From: Alphaproteobacteria bacterium
Lineage (GTDB): Bacteria; Pseudomonadota; Alphaproteobacteria; Sphingomonadales; Sphingomonadaceae
DNA length: 5,616 nt
Assembly: GCA_020249025.1 (NCBI GenBank)
Contig: JADCGM010000270.1
Location: 1 to 5,616 of the forward strand
Direction: 5' to 3'
In this document: in pieces, positions 1-5,616 of the stretch
How positions within the stretch are numbered: position 1 is the first letter of the stretch
Layout of the letters: the number at the start of each line of letters is the position of its first letter
The notes under the pieces: generated by a model
The model's database searches: none
What the model was told of the DNA's origin: nothing
What the model saw: only the letters and a program-made list of their open reading frames with translations
Made by a program: the position numbers and the translations under genes

Positions 1-2192
1 AGGTTTCCAGCGTTCAACTGGATGTCGCCCGTCACCTGATCGGCGACGTTGAGCTTGGGATAGGCGGTGCGCAGCCGCTGCACGAGCGCCAGCGCGCCCG
101 GCATGTTGTTGTTGCGCGCCTCCAGCGCGATCATGTCGACATAGACCGGAACGAGGTTCTGACCGGTCAGCGTGAGCGCCTGCTGATAGGTGGCGCGCGC
201 CTCGGCCGGCCGGTTCTGCAGCGCCTGCGTCCGGGCGAGCAGGATGCGCGGCCCGACTTGATTGGGCGCGAGCGTCACCAGCCGGTTGAAGGCGCTTTCG
301 GCCTGCGCGGTACGGCGCGAGGCGAGCTGCGTGACGCCGGCGAGCTCGACGACCGCCGCATTCTGCGGGAAGTCGCGCTCGAGCGCCGAGACCTCGGTCA
401 GCGCCTTCTCGGTCTGGCCCGACTGCACATAGGCCTGCGCCAGCGCGATCCGCGGCTGGACGCCCTTGGGGTCGATCGCCGCCGCCTGACGCAGCCAGTT
501 GATCCGCTCGGCGGTCTGGCCCGACTGTCGCGAGATTTCGGCGAGCGCGGCCATCGCGCGCACGTCGTTGCGGTTGGTCTCGAGGATGGTCAGCAGCTCC
601 TTGCGCGCCGCTGGCACCCGGTTGGTCGCAGCGAGCAGCTGCGCGAGGTTGCGCCGCGCCTCGGCGAAGTCGGGCTTCTTGGCGATGGCGGTGCGGAAGT
701 TGGCCTCGGCCGCCTTGATGTCGCCAAGGCCCAGCATCGCTGCGCCGCGCATGTTGAAGCCGATCGGCAGCTGCGGATAGGCGGTGACAATCTGGTTCGA
801 CGCCGCCAGCGCCTCGCGGAACTTGCTGCTGCGCAGGTTGACCAGCGTCAGCGTCATCAGCGCCTGCAGCGAGTTCTTGTCGCTGCGCAGCACCTGCTGG
901 AGCATCGCGCTCGCGCCGGCGTCGTCGCCCTGGGCGATGCGGGTCATCGCGAGCTGGGTCTTGAGCGAGGTTTCGGTCGGCGCACCGGCCGAGGCCTGTT
1001 CGAGGAAGCGCTGCGCATCGGCGTAGTTGCCGAGCCGCGCGTGCGCGGAGCCGACCAGCGCCAGCGTGCGCGCATCGGGCTTGCCGGCGTCGATGACCGG
1101 CTTCAGCGTCGCCAGCGCGCCCTCAGCGTCGCCCTTGCGGAGCTGGACGGCCGCATAGAGCTTGCGGGCCAGCGAGCTGCCGGGAACCTGCGCCACCACC
1201 TTGGCGAGGAACTCGTCGGCCTGCTGCATGTTGCCGGTCTGATAGGCAAGCATGCCCTGCAGCATCAGCGCCGGGGCGTAGGTGTTGAGCACGCCCTTGG
1301 TGCGCGTCATCAGCGCCTGCGCCTGCGCATAGCGGCCGGCGCGCGATTCGAGCACCGCCGACAGATAGAGCGCGAGCGGATGATCCGGGATCAGCCCGAG
1401 CACCTTCTGAAGGTCGGCGCGCGCCTCCTTTTCGCGGCGGAGGTCGCCATAGGTGCCGGCGCGCTCGAGAAGCGCCTCGATGTTGTTGGGATCGACCTGC
1501 AGCGCCTGGTTGAACAGCGGCAGCGACTTTTCCAGGCCCTGGCTGGCGCGAACCATGTCGCCCTTCAGCAGCAGGCCCTTGATGTTGGTCGGCTCGATCT
1601 GGAGGGCGCGGTCGACCTCGGCGACGCCGCCGCCCGAATCCTGGTTGATCATCCGGAAGCGGGCGAGGTCGATGAGCGCGTCGGCGCTGTTGGGTGCGAG
1701 CCGGGCGGCGAGCTCGAACTCGGCGCGGGCGCGCTCGGGCTGCTGCTGTGCCACCTGGGCGCGGCCGCGGATGCGCGCGGCGTAGGAAGCGAACTGATCG
1801 GGGATGTTGGCGGGGTCAGCCTCCTTGAGCGCGCGCGGCAGCTGGTTCTGAAGGATCAGCGCATGCGCGAGCAGGTGACGGGTCTTGTCGCGCGGAAAGC
1901 CGGCGGCCACCGCCTTCTCGATCTCGGTCTGGGCGGCGACGCCATTGCCGATCTCCAGCATGACGCGGGCGTTGAGGATGCGCGCCAGCGGGTTCGACGG
2001 ATTGGCCTGAAGCGCCTTCATCGCCTCGATGCGCGCGGTGCGGACGTCCCCCTTCTCCAGCCGATCGAACCCGCGCTGGAACGCCGCTTCGGATTCGCTC
2101 CGGCGATCGGCGAGCGCCGCCGTCGGCGCGAGCAGTGCCAGCGCCAGTGCCGAACCGGCCGTGATCCGCAGCAACTTCAAACCCGTCATCAT
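1..2192 (-). CDS. prsT: PEP-CTERM system TPR-repeat protein PrsT, 3' end beyond the window
   Basis: The frame is open from ATG at 2192 to the left edge, giving 730 visible residues and no stop, so the C-terminus is missing. As I remember the family, full length is about 900 residues, so perhaps 170 are absent. Residues 1-28 look like a Sec signal peptide: Lys6 and Arg9, a hydrophobic core around 12-22, then an ALA-type signal peptidase I site before Asp29. The rest is nearly continuous helical TPR repeats of about 34 residues, roughly 18-20 of them, with the usual small, aromatic and Pro positions (for example around 34-67, 136-168, 204-237, 305-338, 373-406 and 475-508). I see no Cys in the visible protein, so it lacks the lipobox expected of a PrsT lipoprotein. 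The product should be periplasmic, acting as a protein-protein scaffold; the exact role of PrsT is not established. The assignment rests on the long TPR architecture plus its position just after prsK-prsR. A generic exported TPR protein is the alternative. A second in-frame ATG at 2189 is equally usable as the start. Confidence 0.85.
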   Translation of the reverse strand, partial: MMTGLKLLRITAGSALALALLAPTAALADRRSESEAAFQRGFDRLEKGDVRTARIEAMKALQANPSNPLARILNARVMLEIGNGVAAQTEIEKAVAAGFPRDKTRHLLAHALILQNQLPRALKEADPANIPDQFASYAARIRGRAQVAQQQPERARAEFELAARLAPNSADALIDLARFRMINQDSGGGVAEVDRALQIEPTNIKGLLLKGDMVRASQGLEKSLPLFNQALQVDPNNIEALLERAGTYGDLRREKEARADLQKVLGLIPDHPLALYLSAVLESRAGRYAQAQALMTRTKGVLNTYAPALMLQGMLAYQTGNMQQADEFLAKVVAQVPGSSLARKLYAAVQLRKGDAEGALATLKPVIDAGKPDARTLALVGSAHARLGNYADAQRFLEQASAGAPTETSLKTQLAMTRIAQGDDAGASAMLQQVLRSDKNSLQALMTLTLVNLRSSKFREALAASNQIVTAYPQLPIGFNMRGAAMLGLGDIKAAEANFRTAIAKKPDFAEARRNLAQLLAATNRVPAARKELLTILETNRNDVRAMAALAEISRQSGQTAERINWLRQAAAIDPKGVQPRIALAQAYVQSGQTEKALTEVSALERDFPQNAAVVELAGVTQLASRRTAQAESAFNRLVTLAPNQVGPRILLARTQALQNRPAEARATYQQALTLTGQNLVPVYVDMIALEARNNNMPGALALVQRLRTAYPKLNVADQVTGDIQLNAGN

Positions 2193-2266
2193 CGTCCCTG
2201 ACCTTTCGCGCCGGTCTCGACTTCGCACCGCCCCCCGGCGGCACGAACATCAACACATTAACTTAA
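2193..2266 (-). other. Intergenic gap between prsR and prsT, with an A+T-rich patch
   Basis: This is the only non-coding stretch in the window. Right after the prsR TAG stop the sequence turns A+T-rich; on the plus strand, positions 2258-2272 read as TTAAC, TTAAC and TAAAC in tandem, ending inside the last prsR codons. It then returns to very G+C-rich sequence with a small C-rich hairpin (2227-2242) and ends in the prsT ribosome binding site. The gap is longer than the one-base prsK/prsR overlap, so prsT may have its own promoter or an uncoupled translation start. I could not find a convincing -35/-10 pair or a GG-N10-GC sigma-54 core here. Read-through from prsR is the simplest explanation for prsT expression. 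Confidence 0.45.
2195..2206 (-). promoter_or_regulatory. Ribosome binding site region of prsT
   Basis: Read on the minus strand, the 12 bases contain two purine-rich blocks, AAAGG and AGGGA. The AGGGA block lies only 2 bases from the first ATG (2192) but 5 bases from the second ATG (2189). The AAAGG block lies about 9 bases from the first ATG. The two start codons are adjacent and in frame, so the choice changes the protein by one Met only and leaves the signal peptide intact. Confidence 0.5.
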
Positions 2267-3622
2267 CTAAACGTCGATCGAATACTGTTTGATGAGGTCG
2301 TAAAACGTCGGTCGACTTATCCCCAACATCTTGGCAGCATTGGAAATATTGTTCTCGGTGCGGGCGAGAGCCATGCGGATCGCCCGGCGATCGGCGGCTT
2401 CGCGCGCCGTTTTCAGGTTGAGCAGCCCGACATCGTCGTCCTTGTCGTCGAGATCGAGATCGGCCGCCGAGATGCGGCTGCCGTCCGCCATGATCACCGC
2501 CCGCTTCATGCGGTTTTCGAGTTCGCGGACGTTGCCCGGCCACCGCCATGCATTGAGCGCCGCAAGCGCATCGGGCGTGAAACCCTTCAGACTGCGGTTC
2601 AGTTCACGGCCGAAACTCTGGAGGAAATGGTTGGCGAGCAGCGTCGCGTCGCCCTCGCGCTCGGCGAGCGTCGGGATGCGCACGATGATCTCGGCAAGGC
2701 GGTAGTAGAGGTCCTCACGGAACGAGCCGTCGGCGATCATCTCGTCGAGATTGCGGTGGGTCGCGCAGACGATGCGGACATCGACCGGGATCGCGCGGCG
2801 GCCGCCGATGCGCTCGATCACGCGCTCCTGCAGGAAGCGCAGCAGCTTGACCTGAATCGGGAGCGGGATGTCGCCGACCTCGTCGAGGAACAGCGTACCC
2901 CCCTCGGCGAGTTCGATCTTGCCCTCGGTGGTCTTGATCGCGCCGGTGAACGCGCCCTTCTCGTAGCCGAACAACTCGGCCTCGAGCAGATTGTCGGGGA
3001 TCGCCGCGCAGTTGATCGCGACGAAGGGCTTCTTCTTGCGAGGGGAAGCGTCGTGCAGGCCCTTGGCCAGCAGTTCCTTGCCGGTGCCCGAGGCGCCGAG
3101 CAGCATCACCGAGACGTTGGCGCCGGCGACGCGCTCGATCATGCGGCACACCTTCACCATCGACGGCGCGGCGGTGATCAGCCCGCCGAGCGGCGCATCA
3201 CCCGGCTGCTCGGCGAGCCGCGCATTCTCCGCCTCGATGTCGGCGAGGTGGAAGGCGCGCTTCACAATGAGGCCGAGCTCGTCGATGTCGACGGGCTTCT
3301 GGTAGAAGTCGTAGGCGCCCATCGCGATCGCCCGCAGCGCGCTTTCGCGCGCGCCATGGCCGGAGGCGACGATGACCTTGGTGTCGGGCTTCAGGCGCAG
3401 GATCTCCTCCAGCGTGGCGAAGCCCTCGCTGGTGCCGTCGGGATCGGGCGGCAGGCCGAGATCGAGCGTGACGACCGCCGGTTCGATGGCGCGCAGCGCA
3501 TCGATCGCCGCGGCGCGGTCGCCCGCGATCGTGACGTCATAGCTCTCATAGCTCCACTTGAGCTGGCGCTGGAGGCCGGGATCGTCCTCCACCACGAGAA
3601 GCTTGCGCGGCGCATCGGCCAT
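2267..3622 (-). CDS. prsR: PEP-CTERM system sigma-54-dependent response regulator PrsR
   Basis: This complete 451-residue protein has the three-domain NtrC layout: receiver, AAA+ sigma-54 activator, and Fis-type helix-turn-helix. In the receiver, the acidic pocket is at 12-14 (EDD), the phospho-acceptor is Asp54, Ser87 sits at the Thr/Ser switch position and Lys109 is the conserved lysine. The loop after Asp54 (LGLPPDPDGTSEGFATLEE) is slightly long, in a form I associate with PrsR rather than generic NtrC proteins. The AAA+ domain (about 145-375) shows Walker A GASGTGKE at 176-183, the sigma-54 contact loop GAFTGA at 223-228, Walker B GGTLFLDE at 241-248, the arginine-finger region around 302-308 and WPGNVREL at 361-368. 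The helix-turn-helix occupies about 423-446. All catalytic residues are present, so it should be a working ATP-driven activator of sigma-54 promoters. It starts at ATG 3622, overlapping the prsK stop by one base, which implies cotranscription and probable translational coupling with its partner kinase. Length matches what I recall for the family (about 450). Class of protein is near certain; the PrsR subtype is supported by the neighbours. Confidence 0.95.
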   Translation of the reverse strand: MADAPRKLLVVEDDPGLQRQLKWSYESYDVTIAGDRAAAIDALRAIEPAVVTLDLGLPPDPDGTSEGFATLEEILRLKPDTKVIVASGHGARESALRAIAMGAYDFYQKPVDIDELGLIVKRAFHLADIEAENARLAEQPGDAPLGGLITAAPSMVKVCRMIERVAGANVSVMLLGASGTGKELLAKGLHDASPRKKKPFVAINCAAIPDNLLEAELFGYEKGAFTGAIKTTEGKIELAEGGTLFLDEVGDIPLPIQVKLLRFLQERVIERIGGRRAIPVDVRIVCATHRNLDEMIADGSFREDLYYRLAEIIVRIPTLAEREGDATLLANHFLQSFGRELNRSLKGFTPDALAALNAWRWPGNVRELENRMKRAVIMADGSRISAADLDLDDKDDDVGLLNLKTAREAADRRAIRMALARTENNISNAAKMLGISRPTFYDLIKQYSIDV

Positions 3623-5616
3623 CAGACAGGGGTCCTTTCCGCCTCCGAAACGAGGGGCAACGTGACGGTGAATACAGTACCTTCGCCCTCGCGACTTGCG
3701 ACATCCAGTCGCCCCCCGAGCGATCGCACGATCTCGCGCGCTTCATAGGCGCCGATGCCGAAGCCGCCGGCCTTCGTGGACCGGAACGGGCGGAACAGTT
3801 CGTTGCGCACGAAGGCAGCCGACATGCCGGTTCCGGCGTCCTCCACCGACACGCGCGCGCTTCGCCCCTCGCGGGCGAGCGCCACCCGCACCGGCGAGCC
3901 GGCCGGGCTGGCGTCGATGGCGTTCTGGATGAGGTGCGCGAACACCTGTTCGAGCCGCCCCGCGTCCGCTGTCACCTCGACGCCGCCTGCCGGCAGCGCG
4001 AGATCGACCGGCGCATGCGACCGCTTCTTGGCGGCCGCGACGTCGGCGAGGATCGCGCCGAGATCGGCGCGCGCCGGCAGCTCGGGCTTGGCGGTGTTGT
4101 GCTGCGACAGGCGGGCGAGGAGGTCGTTCATCTTGCCGACCGAGCTTTGCAGCGTCGCCACCATGTCGGCGCGGAAATCGGGATTGTCGGCGTGGCGCTC
4201 GGCGTTGCGCGCGACCAGGCTGAGCTGGCTCACCAGATTCTTGATGTCATGCATGATGAAGGCGAAGCGGCGGTTGAACTCGTCGAACTTCTGCGCCTCG
4301 GCCAGCGCCGCCTGGCTCGCCTGTTCGGCGATGTAGCTCGCCGCCTGCCGCCCGACGGTGCGCAGCAGGTCGAAATCCTCCCAGTTGAGCGTGCGCCGCG
4401 CCAGCGACTGCTGGAGCACGACGAAGCCCGCCAGCCGGTCGATATGGAGCAGCGGCACGATGAGCCAGGCGTCGCGATCGGCCACGGCGAAATCGGGCAC
4501 GGTCACCGCGCCATAGTCACCCGCGCCCGCGCGCAACTCGTCGAGATCGACGATGCGCTCGCGGTCGCCGAGGAAGTGCGCGAGCGGCGAATCGGGCGCG
4601 ACCCGGCCCGGGCGGACGTGGCGGTAGTTCCAGCGCGCCGCCATCTCGAACGCGCCGTCGTCGCCCGGCGTGTAGAGCGCGCCGCCCGGCGAATCGACGA
4701 TCTCGCACACCGCCTGCACCGCCCGCTCGGCGAGCGCGCCATAAGCGGCGTCGGTGCGCGACATGGTGTCGATCACGCGCAGCCACTCGTCGCGGTAGTC
4801 GTATTTGTAGGCGAAGAAGTGCTTGTTGATCCAAACCCGCGCCGAGGCGCGGAAGCGGCCGGAGAAGATGACCGTGGCCGCCAGCACGATCGCGCCGAAC
4901 AGGAAGGCGATCTGGAGCAGCCGCCCCCAGTCGCCGCCGACCAGCCGAAGCACATAGGCCGCGACCGACATCGCGATGAGATAGGTTCCGACCGCGCCGA
5001 GCGACAGCGTGTGGAACGCGACCTGCCGCGACACCTGCAGCCGCCAGGTGCGGTTGCGGCGCGCCGACAGCGCGATGAGCGGCACCACCAGCGCATCGAC
5101 CGCGCCGCGCCCGGCGAACAGGTCGATGTTGAGCTGCCCGGTCAGCAGATTGAGCGTGTAGAGATTGAGGTCGTAGCCGAAGAAGCCGGCGAGCCCGATG
5201 CACAGCAGCCGGATGCTCCAGCGGTTGGCGGGCGCGGTGTTGACGTAGAGATTATGGACGAGGAACAGCCCGCCGATCGCGGCGGCCAGCCGCGCCAGCA
5301 GGAAGATCCAGGCCAGCGCCGGGTTGGACTGCACCGCCCAGCCCGCACCGAGATCGTCGGCGAGATCGATGCCGAGTTGCGCCGCGACGATGAAGCCGAG
5401 CGCGACCGCGATGACGAAGGACGAGCTGACCCGCTCCTGAAGCTTCCACGTCGGCGCAAGCAGCAGCACGAGAAAGCCGATCCACGCCGCGGTGCGCAGC
5501 GTCTCCATCGGCGACACCCAGGGCGCGAAATCGGCGCCGTAGCGGGCCGCGAACGCGAAGGTCCCTGCCCAGACCGCGGTGACGAGACAGGCGACGACGA
5601 GGCCGAGGCTGCCGGC
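3622..5616 (-). CDS. prsK: PEP-CTERM system histidine kinase PrsK, 5' end beyond the window
   Basis: The frame is open from the right edge (first whole codon 5616-5614) to the TGA at 3624-3622, giving 664 visible residues. The GTG at 5517 is not the real start: the 33 codons upstream stay open and encode another hydrophobic segment (about 3-22). As I recall, family length is about 680-700, so only some tens of residues are missing. Numbering from the edge, about eight hydrophobic spans lie within 3-252 with short loops and no sizeable periplasmic domain. A cytoplasmic GAF-like domain follows at about 288-428. The dimerisation helix carries the H-box FIMHDIKN, with His456 the likely phosphorylation site. 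The ATPase domain (about 518-655) has the N-box HLIQNAIDAS with Asn565, the G1 box EDAGTGM with Asp593, the F-box LFRPF around 608, and the glycine lid GGFGIGAYEAREIV around 617-630. The HDIKN H-box and GIGAYE lid are features I associate with PrsK. It should autophosphorylate and pass phosphate to PrsR Asp54; the stimulus is unknown. Another membrane GAF kinase is possible, but the direct fusion of the operon to prsR and prsT makes PrsK the best call. Confidence 0.93.
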   Translation of the reverse strand, partial: AGSLGLVVACLVTAVWAGTFAFAARYGADFAPWVSPMETLRTAAWIGFLVLLLAPTWKLQERVSSSFVIAVALGFIVAAQLGIDLADDLGAGWAVQSNPALAWIFLLARLAAAIGGLFLVHNLYVNTAPANRWSIRLLCIGLAGFFGYDLNLYTLNLLTGQLNIDLFAGRGAVDALVVPLIALSARRNRTWRLQVSRQVAFHTLSLGAVGTYLIAMSVAAYVLRLVGGDWGRLLQIAFLFGAIVLAATVIFSGRFRASARVWINKHFFAYKYDYRDEWLRVIDTMSRTDAAYGALAERAVQAVCEIVDSPGGALYTPGDDGAFEMAARWNYRHVRPGRVAPDSPLAHFLGDRERIVDLDELRAGAGDYGAVTVPDFAVADRDAWLIVPLLHIDRLAGFVVLQQSLARRTLNWEDFDLLRTVGRQAASYIAEQASQAALAEAQKFDEFNRRFAFIMHDIKNLVSQLSLVARNAERHADNPDFRADMVATLQSSVGKMNDLLARLSQHNTAKPELPARADLGAILADVAAAKKRSHAPVDLALPAGGVEVTADAGRLEQVFAHLIQNAIDASPAGSPVRVALAREGRSARVSVEDAGTGMSAAFVRNELFRPFRSTKAGGFGIGAYEAREIVRSLGGRLDVASREGEGTVFTVTLPLVSEAERTPV
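3633..3638 (-). promoter_or_regulatory. Shine-Dalgarno site of prsR, inside the prsK 3' end
   Basis: On the minus strand this reads AAAGGA, with 10 bases between it and the ATG at 3622. It lies within the last prsK codons and supports ATG 3622 as the prsR start. That ATG shares one base with the prsK TGA (TGATG arrangement), a layout typical of translational coupling. Confidence 0.5.

Noticed and set aside
258..2201. 647-codon open frame on the plus strand, opposite prsT
   Set aside because: Its codons are the exact complements of the prsT codons, so its stops would be TTA, CTA or TCA in prsT, which are avoided in this GC-rich coding sequence. The product is an Arg, Gly, Leu and Ala-rich string with no domain, while the minus strand encodes a clear signal peptide and TPR repeats.
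2227..2242. Small G+C hairpin in the prsR-prsT gap as a terminator
   Set aside because: The stem is only 5-6 base pairs with a four-base loop and no T tract follows it on the minus strand, so it does not look like a Rho-independent terminator.
1816..2256. 146-codon minus-strand frame that begins in the prsR-prsT gap
   Set aside because: It begins at a GTG in the gap and then runs through the prsT signal peptide and first repeats in a different frame, giving a low-complexity Arg and Gly-rich product. It has no independent support; only the prsT frame gives a plausible protein.
2627..3748. 373-codon open frame on the plus strand, opposite prsR and the end of prsK
   Set aside because: It is in the codon-complement frame of prsR for most of its length and is explained by the same lack of TTA, CTA and TCA codons. 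It spans two unrelated genes and shows no recognisable motif, whereas prsR has all catalytic motifs.
3755..4336. 193-codon plus-strand frame opposite the prsK catalytic domains
   Set aside because: It lies wholly across the ATPase and H-box regions of prsK, whose motifs are intact, and its own translation is Ser, Ala and Arg-rich with no domain.
4517..5203. 228-codon minus-strand frame overlapping prsK
   Set aside because: It is an alternative frame of prsK with an Arg-rich product. The prsK frame in this region encodes proper membrane spans and a GAF-like domain.
5515..5517. GTG as the start codon of prsK
   Set aside because: The frame stays open through all 33 upstream codons to the window edge and encodes a hydrophobic segment fitting the N-terminal membrane bundle; I see no good ribosome binding site just upstream of this GTG.

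Overview
The window is GC-rich DNA (roughly two thirds G+C by eye), entirely coding apart from one 74-base gap, with all three genes on the minus strand. Codon choice is strongly GC-biased: the Leu and Ser codons TTA, CTA and TCA are so rare that long spurious open frames appear on the opposite strand. Base composition, protein content and gene order suggest a Proteobacterium, most likely an alphaproteobacterium of the sphingomonad type. The taxonomic call is an inference; no rRNA or tRNA gene is present to anchor it.

Read in the direction of transcription (right to left), the layout is as follows. (1) A multi-membrane-span GAF histidine kinase of the PrsK type, from the right edge to 3622, with its true start outside the window. 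(2) An NtrC-class sigma-54-dependent response regulator of the PrsR type (3622-2267), whose start codon overlaps the kinase stop codon by one base. (3) A 74-base gap (2193-2266) containing a short A+T-rich patch. (4) A very long exported TPR-repeat protein of the PrsT type (from 2192 to the left edge), whose C-terminus lies outside the window.

The trio prsK-prsR-prsT is the regulatory and accessory module that accompanies exosortase/PEP-CTERM protein-sorting systems, which are tied to exopolysaccharide and biofilm or floc formation in Gram-negative bacteria. The likely logic is that PrsK, with a membrane-embedded sensor region and a cytoplasmic GAF domain, phosphorylates PrsR at Asp54. PrsR then uses its AAA+ domain with an intact GAFTGA loop to activate sigma-54 promoters, probably of PEP-CTERM protein genes and possibly of the exopolysaccharide locus. 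PrsT is a periplasm-facing TPR scaffold of unknown molecular function. No exosortase, PEP-CTERM substrate or glycosyltransferase gene is inside the window, so the system is recognised only through its regulatory arm.

The most notable deviation is that PrsT has a clean signal peptide but no lipobox cysteine, whereas the family is named for being a lipoprotein. I saw no mobile element, CRISPR array, RNA gene, convincing terminator or convincing sigma-54 promoter.
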